Notes: generated from the sequence alone by a model not told the origin. Positions 15,667 to 23,836 are shown, numbered from the stretch's first letter. The stretch: DNA of 35,530 bases from an uncultured Rhodospirillales bacterium (GCA_903927465.1 CAIYMY010000121.1:1-35530); one strand, 5' to 3'. Numbers and translations are program-made.

Positions 15667-16872
15667 ATGGCAAGCGCAGACGTAACGCCCCTGGAAACGA
15701 GAATGGATCAAGGGGCTGCCCGCCTTGAACTCACCATCCTCATGCCCTGCCTGAATGAGGCAGAAACCCTCGCGATCTGTATTGAAAAGGCGCTGGGGTA
15801 TCTGGCACGCAGCGGTGTGTCGGGCGAAGTGCTGATCGCCGATAATGGCAGTAGCGATGGCAGCCAGGCCATTGCGCGGGGTCTTGGCGCGCGGGTCATT
15901 GATGTGCCCGAAAAAGGCTATGGCGCGGCGCTGATTGCGGGCATTGCGGGCGCACGGGGCCGCTTTGTCATCATGGGCGATAGCGATGATTCCTATGATT
16001 TCAGCGCACTTGACCCCTTCATCGCAAAACTCCGCGATGGTTATGATCTGGTGATGGGCAATCGCTTCAAGGGCGGCATTGCACCCGGCGCCATGCCGCC
16101 CTTGCATCGCTATTTGGGCAATCCCGTGCTGTCCACCATTGGGCGGGTATTCTTCGGCGGGCCGATCCGCGATTTCCATTGTGGGCTGCGCGGTTTTTCG
16201 CGTGCGGCGATTGCATCGCTTGATCTGCGCGCGCCGGGCATGGAATTCGCCTCGGAAATGGTGGTGAAGGCCACCATGCGCGGGCTTCGCATCACGGAAG
16301 TGCCGACCACGCTTTCCCCGGATGGAAGATCGCGCCCGCCGCATTTGCGTTCCTGGCGCGATGGCTGGCGGCATTTGCGTTTCTTGCTGATTTTCTGTCC
16401 GCGCTGGCTATTCCTCTACCCGGGCGCGCTGCTTTTTGCGCTGGGCGCGCTGGCCATGGCGGCGCTGCTGCCTGGGCCTATTCGGCTCGGCGGTATCACG
16501 CTTGATGTGCATAGCTTGCTCTATGCGTCGGGCGCCGTGGTGATGGGGTTTCAGGCCATGCAGTTCTGGGTCTTTGCGCGGCTTTATGGCGCGGTGACAG
16601 GGCTTTTGCCTGAACCCCAGCGGCTTTCGCGCTTCGGGCTGGAAGCGGCGCTGGTGGCGGCGGGGTTGCTATTGCTTTTCGGGCTCGGGCTTGGCTTTTT
16701 CGCGGTCGCGCAATGGGGCACGCAGGATTTCGGGGCGCTTGCCGGCGGCAAGGTCATGCGCCTTGCCATTGCTTCCGTCACCGCCATGCTGCTTGGCCTG
16801 CAATTGGCCTTTGGGGCGTTTTTTCTGGCACTGCTTGGCATGATGCGCCCGGCCCCACGGGCGCAAGGCTGA
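15667..16872 (+). CDS. Family 2 glycosyltransferase with C-terminal membrane helices (DPM/Gtr-B-like)
   Basis: The ATG is preceded by AGGGGAG with 5-bp spacing and gives 401 residues. The GT-A catalytic domain (about 20-250) shows ILMPCLNEAETL, VLIADNGSSDGS, EKGYGAALIAGI and GDSDDSYDF (the DxD-like metal/nucleotide site), followed by GNRFKGGI and IRDFHCGLRGFSR. This pattern is typical of polyprenyl-phosphate sugar transferases of the DPM1 type. Four transmembrane helices follow (for example LFLYPGALLFALGALAMAAL and LVAAGLLLLFGLGLGFF). The expected reaction is transfer of a sugar from a nucleotide sugar to a lipid carrier at the inner membrane for surface glycan or glycolipid modification. No other glycan genes are adjacent, so the acceptor is unknown. 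Confidence 0.88.
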   Translation: MASADVTPLETRMDQGAARLELTILMPCLNEAETLAICIEKALGYLARSGVSGEVLIADNGSSDGSQAIARGLGARVIDVPEKGYGAALIAGIAGARGRFVIMGDSDDSYDFSALDPFIAKLRDGYDLVMGNRFKGGIAPGAMPPLHRYLGNPVLSTIGRVFFGGPIRDFHCGLRGFSRAAIASLDLRAPGMEFASEMVVKATMRGLRITEVPTTLSPDGRSRPPHLRSWRDGWRHLRFLLIFCPRWLFLYPGALLFALGALAMAALLPGPIRLGGITLDVHSLLYASGAVVMGFQAMQFWVFARLYGAVTGLLPEPQRLSRFGLEAALVAAGLLLLFGLGLGFFAVAQWGTQDFGALAGGKVMRLAIASVTAMLLGLQLAFGAFFLALLGMMRPAPRAQG

Positions 16873-16887
16873 GCGCCCCTGCCCCAT

Positions 16888-17052
16888 TCAACCCTTGCGC
16901 TTTTGGATACTGGCGGCCCTACGCCCATCCCGGCAGGCGTCAGAGCAATAGCGCACCTCGTCCCACACCCGCTCCCACTTCTTGCGCCAGGTGAAGGGGC
17001 GGTTGCAGGCGGCGCAAAGCTTTTGCGGCAGATTGGGCTTGCGATGCGCCAC
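16888..17052 (-). CDS. DUF2256-family small zinc-ribbon protein
   Basis: A 54-residue basic protein starting at [23 protein letters not shown], then [20 protein letters not shown]. The pattern LPxKxCxxCxRPFxWRKKW ... YCSxxCR is the signature of DUF2256, with two C-x2-3-C pairs that should bind one zinc. The function is unknown; members are small, cytoplasmic and widespread in proteobacteria and cyanobacteria. It starts 2 bp after the stop of the small membrane protein gene on the same strand, so it is the second gene of a two-gene unit, convergent with the glycosyltransferase gene. Confidence 0.88.
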   Translation of the reverse strand: MAHRKPNLPQKLCAACNRPFTWRKKWERVWDEVRYCSDACRDGRRAASIQKRKG

Positions 17053-17054
17053 GC

Positions 17055-17327
17055 CTATTCGCCGGCCCGGATTTCGCCCACCACACGCCCGCGCGCGGGG
17101 TCGAACAGCAGCACCCTGTCACCATCCGGGCGCACCACCCAAATGGCGATTGTCTTTTCCACCCCAGCTATGCCAGCAATGCGGGTGCCGGCAGGCTGAC
17201 CAAGGGCTGCTGCACCCAAACCAACCGTCGAACCACCTGAACGCTGGACGATCAGCACAACCAGCGCCACGGTTGCCACTACGATCAGCACCCCCATCGC
17301 AATGACCAAAGCCTTAAGAAACCGCAC
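17055..17327 (-). CDS. Small single-pass membrane protein, DUF6476-like
   Basis: From the GTG at 17327 the product has 90 residues: a basic start ([12 protein letters not shown]), one transmembrane helix ([15 protein letters not shown]), then an 60-residue exported-side domain containing [17 protein letters not shown] and [19 protein letters not shown]. The second half looks like a small beta-rich or single propeller-blade-like segment. It resembles the uncharacterised DUF6476 group of alphaproteobacteria, which often sits beside an RluA-type synthase; that assignment is from memory and moderate. The start is chosen because the helix follows directly and a GGGGG run precedes the GTG. The start lies only 13 bp from the diverging synthase start, so promoters must overlap the opposing coding ends. 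Confidence 0.65.
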   Translation of the reverse strand: MRFLKALVIAMGVLIVVATVALVVLIVQRSGGSTVGLGAAALGQPAGTRIAGIAGVEKTIAIWVVRPDGDRVLLFDPARGRVVGEIRAGE

Positions 17328-17340
17328 GGAAGACCCCCTT

Positions 17341-18312
17341 TTGAACGATGAACGCCACGAACTTCGCGCGCCCATTGAAGCGGCCGGCATGCGCGCCGAT
17401 CGCTTCCTTGCCGAGGCGATAGGTTCTCTCTCCCGCTCCCGCGTCAAGGCCCTGATTGTCGCGGGCCATGCCAGCCGGGATGGTCAGACGCTCCGCGAAC
17501 CCGCAGACGCCATTCGCCCCGGCGCGCTTTACGCGCTTGAAATCCCCGCGGCCATCCCTGCCCTGCCGCAGCCACAGGATATTCCGCTGACGATATTGCA
17601 TGAGGATGCAGATTTGATCGTGCTGGATAAACCGGCAGGGCTTGTGGTGCATCCCGCGCCGGGCAATCGGGATGGCACACTGGTCAATGCGCTGCTTGCC
17701 CATGCCGGGGATAGTCTACCCGGCATTGGCGGGGAAAAGCGGCCCGGCATTGTGCATCGGCTGGACAAGGACACTTCTGGCGTCATGGTCGCGGCCAAGA
17801 CAGAATTGGCGCTCCGCCGACTATCCGAAAGCTTCGCAGAGCGTGATCTGGAACGGCATTATCTTGCGATTTGTTGGGGCCTACCCACAGCCATGGAAGG
17901 CGAAATCAATGCCCCGATCGGCCGGCACCCGGCGGATCGCAAGCGCATGGCGGTGGTGGAACGCGGCAAGCAGGCCATCACGCGCTATAAGGTTCTGCGG
18001 TCCTGGGGGACTTCCTGCGCCCTTGTTTCCTGCCGGCTGATGACCGGGCGGACGCATCAAATCCGCGTGCATATGGCCCATCTGGGCCATCCCCTGGTGG
18101 GGGACCCGGTCTATCTGCGCCGCACCCCGGCGGCCGCCCGCACCCTGCCGCCCCCCGTGCGCGATGCGCTTCTGGCCTTCCCGCGCCAGGCGCTTCATGC
18201 CGCAAGCCTTGGCTTTCGCCACCCCATCAGCGGCCAGGCACTGCATTTCGAACGGCCACCGCCCGAGGATATGGCCGCGCTTTTTATATTACTGGACGGT
18301 AACACGGAGTAA
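17341..18312 (+). CDS. RluA-family 23S rRNA pseudouridine synthase (RluC/RluD-like)
   Basis: Isomerises specific uridines in 23S rRNA. An S4 RNA-binding domain at the N terminus (RADRFLAEAIGSLSRSRVKALIVAGH) is followed by the catalytic domain with DLIVLDKPAGLVVHPAPGN. The nucleophilic Asp is in GIVHRLDKDTSGVMVAAKT, followed by SCRLMTGRTHQIRVHMAHLGHPLVGDPVY. The frame is open from 17302, but the TTG at 17341 has GGAAGA 7 bp upstream, whereas the ATG at 17302 has no ribosome binding site and would overlap the diverging gene. An ATG at 17389 is also possible. From the TTG it has 323 residues, normal for RluD/RluC. The gene ends in a strong terminator. Confidence 0.9.
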   Translation: MNDERHELRAPIEAAGMRADRFLAEAIGSLSRSRVKALIVAGHASRDGQTLREPADAIRPGALYALEIPAAIPALPQPQDIPLTILHEDADLIVLDKPAGLVVHPAPGNRDGTLVNALLAHAGDSLPGIGGEKRPGIVHRLDKDTSGVMVAAKTELALRRLSESFAERDLERHYLAICWGLPTAMEGEINAPIGRHPADRKRMAVVERGKQAITRYKVLRSWGTSCALVSCRLMTGRTHQIRVHMAHLGHPLVGDPVYLRRTPAAARTLPPPVRDALLAFPRQALHAASLGFRHPISGQALHFERPPPEDMAALFILLDGNTE

Positions 18313-18313
18313 C

Positions 18314-18335
18314 CCGACTATTTCAGTCGGTTTTT
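18314..18335 (+). terminator. Rho-independent terminator of the pseudouridine synthase gene
   Basis: CCGACT, a 5-base loop ATTTC and AGTCGG form a perfect 6-bp stem, followed directly by TTTTT, starting 1 bp after the TAA stop codon. It separates the synthase gene from rpoH transcription. Confidence 0.85.
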
Positions 18336-18336
18336 C

Positions 18337-18365
18337 TTGCACTCCTGCCCGATTCCAGCTAGTAA
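18337..18365 (+). promoter_or_regulatory. Possible promoter of rpoH
   Basis: TTGCAC (18337-18342) and TAGTAA (18360-18365) are 17 bp apart, just downstream of the preceding terminator. The -10 match is weak. A long leader of about 150 bp would precede the rpoH start, which has a good ribosome binding site (CAGGAGGTAA). The leader contains G-rich stretches that could pair, a known route of RpoH thermal control in other bacteria, but I see no definite thermometer structure. Confidence 0.25.
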
Positions 18366-18523
18366 TCTGGTGTCGGAATCCTCAAAGTGCCATTTAAGGC
18401 ATGGCCGGCCAAGGCCTCCGCAAGGGGCAGGCGACCAGTCAGGGCTTTGAGGGGGATGACAGCAATGTAATGATCGGCCAAGGATGCCGCCTTCGGGGCA
18501 GAGTAAGCCGGTTCAGGAGGTAA

Positions 18524-19417
18524 ATGAAGACCATGGCATCTTCTATGGCCATACCGATGGCGACCGAGGGAAATCTCTCACGCTATCTCCAGGATATCCG
18601 CAAATTCCCGATGCTCTCGGCTGAGGAAGAACTCAGCCTCGCGCTCCGCTGGCGCGACAATGCCGATGAGCCGGCCGCGCATAAACTCGTCACCTCCCAC
18701 CTGCGCCTGGTGGCCAAGATTGCCATGGGCTATCGTGGCTATGGCCTGCCGGTAGGGGAGCTGATTTCCGAAGGCAATGTCGGGATGATGCAGGCGGTCA
18801 AGCGCTTCGACCCAGATCGCGGCTTCCGCCTAGCCACATACGCTATGTGGTGGATCCGCGCGGCCATTCAAGAATACATCCTGCATTCCTGGTCGCTCGT
18901 GAAAATGGGCACCACGGCCGCGCAGAAGAAGCTGTTCTTCAATCTACGCCGGCTGAAGGCGCAGATGTCCGCCCTGGAAGAAGGCGATTTGCAGCCCGAA
19001 CAGGTGGCCAAGATCAGCCATGTGCTGCAAGTGCCGGAACAGGACGTGATTTCGATGAACCGGCGCCTTGCGGGCGCCGATAACAGCCTGAATGCCCCGC
19101 TGCGCGCCGATGGCGAAGGCGAATGGCAGGATTGGCTGGTGGATGAAAGTGAGAATCAGGAACAGGAACTCGCCGAACATGAGGACATGTCAAACCGCCG
19201 CGAATTGCTGAGCGGCGCGCTGAAGACGCTGAATGAGCGTGAACGGCATATCCTGATCGAACGCCGGCTGAAGGAAGATCCGACGACGTTGGAAGAACTT
19301 TCGCAGCAATACAACATCAGCCGCGAACGCGTGCGTCAGATTGAAGTGCGCGCCTTCGAAAAGCTGCAAAAATCCATGAAGCAGCAGATCATGGATCGGC
19401 GGCTGACGATTGGCTAA
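18524..19417 (+). CDS. rpoH: RNA polymerase heat-shock sigma factor RpoH (sigma-32)
   Basis: Directs RNA polymerase to heat-shock promoters. The 297 residues contain region 2 (SHLRLVAKIAMGYRGYGLPV, ISEGNVGMMQAVKRFDPDRG, RLATYAMWWIRAAIQEYIL), the RpoH box QKKLFFNLRRLK that distinguishes RpoH from other group 3 sigmas, region 3 (LEEGDLQPEQVAKISHVLQV) and region 4 with TLNERERHILIERRLKEDP and the helix-turn-helix ISRERVRQIEVRAFEKL. Length and all regions are normal. AGGAGG precedes the ATG. ATG codons at 18533 and 18548 are less well spaced alternatives. A large hairpin follows the stop codon. Confidence 0.96.
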   Translation: MKTMASSMAIPMATEGNLSRYLQDIRKFPMLSAEEELSLALRWRDNADEPAAHKLVTSHLRLVAKIAMGYRGYGLPVGELISEGNVGMMQAVKRFDPDRGFRLATYAMWWIRAAIQEYILHSWSLVKMGTTAAQKKLFFNLRRLKAQMSALEEGDLQPEQVAKISHVLQVPEQDVISMNRRLAGADNSLNAPLRADGEGEWQDWLVDESENQEQELAEHEDMSNRRELLSGALKTLNERERHILIERRLKEDPTTLEELSQQYNISRERVRQIEVRAFEKLQKSMKQQIMDRRLTIG

Positions 19418-19424
19418 GGACTGT

Positions 19425-19452
19425 TCAAGCCAAGCGATGTCGCTTGGCTTGA
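19425..19452. terminator. Perfect 12-bp hairpin between rpoH and the convergent RTX gene
   Basis: TCAAGCCAAGCG, loop ATGT, then CGCTTGGCTTGA: a perfect 12-bp inverted repeat 8 bp after the rpoH stop. There is no T-run on either side, so it may act in mRNA 3'-end protection or factor-aided termination. Its arm shares CTTGGCTTGA with the second hairpin of repeat element A, which suggests a decayed or related unit. Confidence 0.6.
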
Positions 19453-19541
19453 TACCAGTGTCATAAACAACCCTGTATCGGCAACGGTTCACCGCATTCT
19501 GTCGCGGTGCACCAGCTTCGGTTTCACCCGGCGCACTGCCA

Positions 19542-21989
19542 CTAATTATTGAACAGCGCCATGATGTCAGCGACGGTGACGTTACCGATCAAGATCACAT
19601 CATCGCCACCCCCACCATCAATGAATTGATCTTCGCCGGTCCCGACGCGGATCGTATCATTCCCGCCATCGCCGTAGAGCAACTGACCAGTGCCGTTCCC
19701 GCCCTGCAGGCTATCGGCATCGGCGCCGCCATAAAGGGGCTGATAGTTGCCCCCGCCCGCGACCAGCGTGTCATTCCCTGCATCGCCAATAAGGAACTGA
19801 TAAGCTCCGGTCCCGCCCTGCAGGCTATCGGCTTCGGCGCCTCCATAGAGCTGCTGATTGTTACCCCCGCCCGCGACCAGCGTGTCATTGCCGACATCGC
19901 CAGAGAGCTCCTGAGCAGTGCCGTTTCCGCCTTGCAGGCTATCGGCACCGTCGCCGCCATAAAGGTCCTGACCGTAGCCCACGCCTGCGACCAGCGTGTC
20001 ATTCCCGACGTCGCCATATAGGCGCTGATAGTCGCCCCCGCCCGCAACCAGCGTGTCATTGCCGGCATCGCCATAGAGATACTGATTAGAACCGTTCCCG
20101 CCCTGCAGGCTATCGGCATCGTTGCCGCCATAGAGAACCTGACTGTTGCCCCCACGCGCGACCAGCGTGTCATTCCCGGCATCGCCATAGAGACCCTGGT
20201 CATCGACTTTCCCGCCTAGCAGGCTGTCATTACCGTCGCCGCCAGATAGACCCTGATTGATGCCCGCACCCGCGACCAACGTGTCATTGCCGGCGTCGCC
20301 ATCGAGTTGCTGATCAGAGCCGCTCCCGCCCTGCAGGCTATCGGCATCGGCGCCGCCATAAAGGGACTGTAAGTAGCCTCCGCCTGCGACCAGCGTGTCA
20401 TTCCCGGCATCGCCAGAGAGGTGCTGATAATTGCCGTTCCCGCCCTGCAGGCTGTCATTCCCGGCATCGCCATAAAGGTCCTGAAGGTCGCCCCCGCCCG
20501 CAAACATCGTGTCATTCCCAGCATCGCCAGAGAGGTACTGATCAGCGCCGTTCCCGCCCAACAGTCTATCGTCACCGTCGCCGGCCTCGAGACGCTGACC
20601 TTCGCCCCCGCCCGCGATCAGCGTGTCATTCCCGGCAACGTCATAGAGATGCTGAAATTTGCCGCTCCCGCCCTGAAGGCTATCATCATCGGCGCCACTG
20701 AAAAGGCGCTGATAATCGCCTCCACCCGCGACCAGCGTGTCATTCCCCGCTTCGCCAAAGAAGTCCTGACCGTAGCCATCGCCCTGCAGGCTATCGGCAT
20801 CGGCGCCGCCATAGAGGTCCTGACCGTAGCCAACGCCCGCGACCAGCGTGTCATTCCCGGCTTCGCCTAGCAGCGAATCTCTGTTGCCATTGTCCGCGAT
20901 CAGGCTGTCATCACCATTGCCGCCGACCAGCGTGTCATCGTCAGCACCACCGCTGAGCGTGTCGTTGCCAGCACCGCCGGTGAGCCTGTCATTGCCGTTG
21001 CCACCATCAAGGTAGTCATTATTGGTGCTGCCCTGCAGGCTGTCATGACCGTTGCCGCCACCGAGGTACTGACCAAAGCCAACGCCCGCGACCAGCGTGT
21101 CATTCCCGGCTTCGCCATAGATTTCCTGAGTAACGCCGATCCCGCCCAGCAGGCTATCGGCACCGTCGCCGCCAGAAAGGTCCTGACCGTAGCCCCCGCC
21201 CGCGACCAGCGTGTCATTCCCGGCTTCGCCATAGAGGCGCTGAAAAGCCCCGTTCCCGCCCAGCAGTCTATCGGCATAACTACCGCCAAGGATGTTTTCA
21301 ATCCCGGTCAGACTGTCATTGCCCGCCGCGCCGGATGACGTGCCCGCGCCAAGATTAACCGTGACTGCGCCCGTGGCAGAGGCATAGCTCGCCCAATCGG
21401 TGCCATCGGCACCGACCAGCGTGTCATTGCCGACGCCGCCGCTGAGCGTGTCATTGCCATTGCCACCATCGAGGCTGTCGATGTTGGTGCCGCCCTGCAG
21501 GCTGTCATTACCGTTGCCGCCAAGGAGCGACGGAAAGTAGCCAACGCCTGCGACCAGCGTGTCATCCCCGGCATGGCCAGACAGGTACTGATAAGCGCCG
21601 CTCCCGCCCTGCAGGCTATCGGCACCGTCGCCGCCAAGGAGCTGCTGAGCGAAGCCCCCGCCCGCGACCAGCGTGTCATTCCCGGCTTCGCCATAAAGAT
21701 ACTGCGCAGAGCCGTTTTCGCCCCGCAGGCTATCGGCACCGTCACCGCCATAGAGGCGCTGTACGCCGCCCCCGCCCGCGATCAGCGTGTCATTCCCGGC
21801 TTCGCCATAAAGGTACTGATCAGCGCCGTACCCACCTATCAGACGATCGGCACCGGTGCCACCATCGAGGTATTGAGAGTCGCCACCCGCGACCATCGTG
21901 TCATTCCCAGCAAGACCAAAAAGCGAATCGCCCGCATTCGACTGAAGAGACAGATGATTATCTGCGGCGTTACCGTAAACGGCTGACAT
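19542..21989 (-). CDS. Highly repetitive RTX calcium-binding protein
   Basis: From the ATG at 21989 (an upstream TTG at 22043 is also in frame) this encodes 815 residues, starting [18 protein letters not shown] without a signal peptide. Almost the whole length is RTX-like repeat. Canonical nonapeptides (GGNGNDTLS) occur only in two short zones. The rest alternates [18 protein letters not shown] and [17 protein letters not shown], so each 19-residue half ends in Gln-x-Leu and two halves make a 38-residue super-repeat, seen about twenty times as GNDT units. One non-repeat insert ([18 protein letters not shown]...GIENILGG) is a common RTX companion. The C terminus, [24 protein letters not shown], shares its pattern with the other RTX protein and is the likely type I secretion signal. 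The role is probably an extracellular or surface structural protein; no enzymatic domain is visible. Confidence 0.88.
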   Translation of the reverse strand: MSAVYGNAADNHLSLQSNAGDSLFGLAGNDTMVAGGDSQYLDGGTGADRLIGGYGADQYLYGEAGNDTLIAGGGGVQRLYGGDGADSLRGENGSAQYLYGEAGNDTLVAGGGFAQQLLGGDGADSLQGGSGAYQYLSGHAGDDTLVAGVGYFPSLLGGNGNDSLQGGTNIDSLDGGNGNDTLSGGVGNDTLVGADGTDWASYASATGAVTVNLGAGTSSGAAGNDSLTGIENILGGSYADRLLGGNGAFQRLYGEAGNDTLVAGGGYGQDLSGGDGADSLLGGIGVTQEIYGEAGNDTLVAGVGFGQYLGGGNGHDSLQGSTNNDYLDGGNGNDRLTGGAGNDTLSGGADDDTLVGGNGDDSLIADNGNRDSLLGEAGNDTLVAGVGYGQDLYGGADADSLQGDGYGQDFFGEAGNDTLVAGGGDYQRLFSGADDDSLQGGSGKFQHLYDVAGNDTLIAGGGEGQRLEAGDGDDRLLGGNGADQYLSGDAGNDTMFAGGGDLQDLYGDAGNDSLQGGNGNYQHLSGDAGNDTLVAGGGYLQSLYGGADADSLQGGSGSDQQLDGDAGNDTLVAGAGINQGLSGGDGNDSLLGGKVDDQGLYGDAGNDTLVARGGNSQVLYGGNDADSLQGGNGSNQYLYGDAGNDTLVAGGGDYQRLYGDVGNDTLVAGVGYGQDLYGGDGADSLQGGNGTAQELSGDVGNDTLVAGGGNNQQLYGGAEADSLQGGTGAYQFLIGDAGNDTLVAGGGNYQPLYGGADADSLQGGNGTGQLLYGDGGNDTIRVGTGEDQFIDGGGGDDVILIGNVTVADIMALFNN
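19650..21960 (-). repeat. In-gene tandem repeat, ~114-bp unit (two 57-bp halves)
   Basis: The coding DNA of the RTX gene carries near-identical blocks about 114 bp apart. On the plus strand the segment around GACCAGCGTGTCATTCCCGG recurs about twenty times, and CTGCAGGCTATCGGC recurs at the intervening half-unit. Similarity at DNA level, not just protein level, points to recent unit duplication or gene conversion, and the array should be prone to copy-number change. Confidence 0.85.
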
Positions 21990-22177
21990 GATGGCGTTTC
22001 TTTCAGCGCATCGCCTGAAGGGGGATGCGGGTTTGCTGCTCAATCAATTCATACCAGGAAAGCCAAGGCATAGGCGGGCGCCAAGGCAGCGGCTCAGCAC
22101 AGTCACTGCGAAAGACGAACAACTCCCGAGACCCGGAAGTTTTTTATAAAGCCGTCAAAACGCCCCCTGGCATTCTA

Positions 22178-22205
22178 ATTATCGTCGAAATTAAAATTTG
22201 GTCAA
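22178..22205 (-). promoter_or_regulatory. Predicted promoter of the second RTX gene
   Basis: On the minus strand TTGACC (22200-22205) and GATAAT (22178-22183) are 16 bp apart, each matching the sigma-70 consensus at five of six positions, within an AT-rich stretch. The transcript would have a leader of about 180 nt before the RTX ATG. Confidence 0.55.
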
Positions 22206-22520
22206 TTCTTATTTACATGACGATCAGGCAATACTTCCGCTGTAACACTAAAATCAACAGGGCTTTGGCGCACCCTACGCGTAAGTATAAGTTGTGTTTT
22301 ATTCTTTTCTGCACTTGATCTGTTTTGTCAGATACCCAAAGCGCGCTTTCCGTTTACCCAAAAGCGGGGAGGGTCGCTTGAAACGAAAGCTGCCAGATGC
22401 AGCAGCTGCTGCGCTCCAGGATTTGCCCAAAAGCCCAAGCCCCAGGCCTGGCGACACAACGCCCCCCGCAAAGGCAGCGTTGAAGGGAAGGTGCCGCTGG
22501 TTCTTGCGGCTGGGCGTAAC

Positions 22521-22551
22521 AAAAAAGGCGGTGGAAACTCCACCGCCTTTT
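22521..22551 (-). terminator. Rho-independent terminator of the AapJ-type gene
   Basis: Read on the minus strand: GGCGGTGGA, a 3-base loop, TCCACCGCC and then six T residues, 18 bp after the stop codon of the binding-protein gene. The stem is a perfect 9 bp. The opposite strand also ends in four T residues, so it could work in both directions. Confidence 0.9.
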
Positions 22552-22569
22552 CAGTGATCGCTCCGCTAT

Positions 22570-23604
22570 TCAGCGCATCGGGGGCGCGTATTGCAAACCG
22601 CCCTTGCTCCACAAATTGTTGACACTGCGCGGGAAGCCAATCGGGGTCATGTTGCGTTCCCAGATTTCCCCGTAATTGCCCACAGCGCGGATGATGCGCG
22701 GCGCCCAATCCTTCTCAAGCCCAAGCATCTGACCAAGATCACCGGTCTGGCCCATGAAGCGCTGGACATCGGGGTTGGTGCTATTCGCGAAAGTACCGAC
22801 ATTGGCTTGCGTAATGCCAAGTTCTTCCGCCGTCAGCAGAGCGAAATGCACCCAGCGCACGACATCAAAATAGCGCCAGTCACCCTTACGCACCACGGGG
22901 CCGAGAGGCTCCTTGGAAATGATTTCCGGCAGCAGCAGGAAACGATTGGCATTGGCGCCTTGCGCCGCGGCGAAGGATGCCAGGGATGAAGCATCGGTCG
23001 TATAGGCGTCGCAGCGCTTGTTAATGAACGCGGTGCGGATTTCTTCGATATTCTCGATCACCACCGGCGTGAAACGCAGCCGATTGGTGCGGAAGAAATC
23101 GGTCATGTTGAGTTCGGTAGTGGTGCCAGGCTGCACGCAAACCGTGGCGCCATCCAATTGCTTGGCCGAGGTCACACCACTATCGCGATGCACCATGAAG
23201 CCCTGACCGTCAAAAACATTGATACCCGCGAAAACCAGGCCGAGCGAGGCTTCGCGCGTCAGCGTCCAGGTCGTGGTGCGGGACAGCAGGTCAATTTCGC
23301 CTGACTGCAGCATGGTGAAGCGCTGCTGCGTCGAAGAAGGCACAATCCGAACCCGATTGGCGTCGCCCAGGATGGCAGCGGCAACCGCGCGGCAATAATC
23401 CACATCAAGCCCGCGCCACACGCCCTGACTATCCGGCAAGGAAAAGCCGACAGTAGAGGGTGAGGTGGAGCAGACAAGCTGCCCACGGGCGCGAATGGCC
23501 GCCATGGTATCGGCCGCCGGCGCTTGCGCCATAGCGGGGGTGGAGGCGACGGCCATGACCGCCGCCAAGGCCGCGCCGGAAAGGGCGCGGGTAAATCGGA
23601 TCAT
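22570..23604 (-). CDS. aapJ: General L-amino acid ABC transporter binding protein (AapJ/BztA family)
   Basis: Periplasmic amino-acid receptor. The ATG at 23604 gives 344 residues with a signal peptide ending ASTPAMAQ; a start 15 bp upstream is possible. Family features are TMAAIRARGQLVCSTSPSTVGFS, GLDVDYCRAVAAAILGD, RFTMLQSGEIDLLSRTTTWT, GQGFMVHRDSGVTSAKQLDGA and, near the C terminus, WAPRIIRAVGNYGEIWERN. These match AapJ/BztA, the large-type receptors of general amino acid permeases. The usual partners aapQ, aapM and aapP are absent on both sides, so it is either an orphan receptor using a distant permease or a paralogue. It lies downstream of the M20 gene on the same strand but is separated by a repeat element and about 130 bp. 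Confidence 0.88.
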   Translation of the reverse strand: MIRFTRALSGAALAAVMAVASTPAMAQAPAADTMAAIRARGQLVCSTSPSTVGFSLPDSQGVWRGLDVDYCRAVAAAILGDANRVRIVPSSTQQRFTMLQSGEIDLLSRTTTWTLTREASLGLVFAGINVFDGQGFMVHRDSGVTSAKQLDGATVCVQPGTTTELNMTDFFRTNRLRFTPVVIENIEEIRTAFINKRCDAYTTDASSLASFAAAQGANANRFLLLPEIISKEPLGPVVRKGDWRYFDVVRWVHFALLTAEELGITQANVGTFANSTNPDVQRFMGQTGDLGQMLGLEKDWAPRIIRAVGNYGEIWERNMTPIGFPRSVNNLWSKGGLQYAPPMR

Positions 23605-23704
23605 ATTTCTGTCTCCCATAGGTTCTGCAAGCCGGATTGAGCCAGCCTCACCCCGTATAGCATGACCGCTGCCGGACCCAAGGCCAATCTCTTTCTTGGC
23701 AGCA

Positions 23705-23727
23705 CCCCGCCGGGTTTAGCCGCGGGG
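23705..23727. terminator. GC-rich hairpin between the M20 gene and the AapJ-type gene
   Basis: CCCCGC and GCGGGG can pair around an 11-base loop. No T-run follows. It lies directly next to repeat element A and may limit transcription from the M20 gene into the binding-protein gene. Confidence 0.3.
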
Positions 23728-23731
23728 CCTG

Positions 23732-23836
23732 GAGCATTTTCAAGCCAAGTGGAAACACTTGGCGACTCGGAAAATGCGACCAAACAAGCGCTTAGAGCGA
23801 TTCCGGTGAACGAACGTGAACGGAAACCGCTCTAAG
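23732..23836 (-). repeat. Two-hairpin repeat element, copy A
   Basis: Read on the minus strand, hairpin 1 has arms CTTAGAGCG and CGCTCTAAG (23828-23836 and 23791-23799) with an inner TTCCG/CGGAA pairing, and loop TTCACGTTCGTTCA. A 13-base spacer follows. Hairpin 2 then has outer arms GCATTTTC/GAAAATGC and inner arms GCCAAGTG/CACTTGGC around a 4-base loop. The same organisation and the same hairpin 1 loop recur in copies B and C. Hairpin 1 supplies the last 14 codons and the stop of the M20 gene. Confidence 0.85.

Larger units (their letters stand above)
21990..22569. other. AT-rich 580-bp intergenic region upstream of the second RTX gene
   Basis: This stretch holds no convincing gene. The part at about 22140-22340 is much richer in A/T than its surroundings, like the region in front of the other RTX gene, and contains the promoter annotated separately. 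The remainder contains a perfect palindrome AAAGCGCGCTTT (22338-22349), a short palindrome GCAGCAGCTGCTGC (22399-22412) and, at its right end, the terminator of the AapJ-type gene. A 22-codon frame (22003-22071, minus) lies between promoter and RTX start, without a good ribosome binding site. Confidence 0.6.

Noticed and set aside
19650-21960. Regularly spaced repeats suggesting a CRISPR array
   Set aside because: The repeats lie inside one open reading frame, 'spacers' are themselves repeated, unit length is a multiple of three and the product is an RTX protein.
19626-21986. Long open frames on the plus strand and in other minus frames across the second RTX gene
   Set aside because: They mirror the 114-bp repeat of the real gene, giving repetitive products such as [10 protein letters not shown] and RDQRVIP; there are no ribosome binding sites and the repeat suppresses stop codons in all frames.
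22003-22071. 22-codon frame (starting [10 protein letters not shown]) just upstream of the second RTX start
   Set aside because: Position echoes the small gene before the first RTX gene, but there is no ribosome binding site, no sequence similarity and a 13-bp gap rather than an overlap.
22025-22318. 97-codon plus-strand frame in the AT-rich region before the second RTX gene
   Set aside because: Crosses the predicted RTX promoter, has no ribosome binding site and encodes a low-quality hydrophobic/basic mixture.
22338-22412. Perfect short palindromes AAAGCGCGCTTT and GCAGCAGCTGCTGC
   Set aside because: Not placed near a start codon or promoter I can identify, and short GC-rich palindromes are expected by chance in such DNA.
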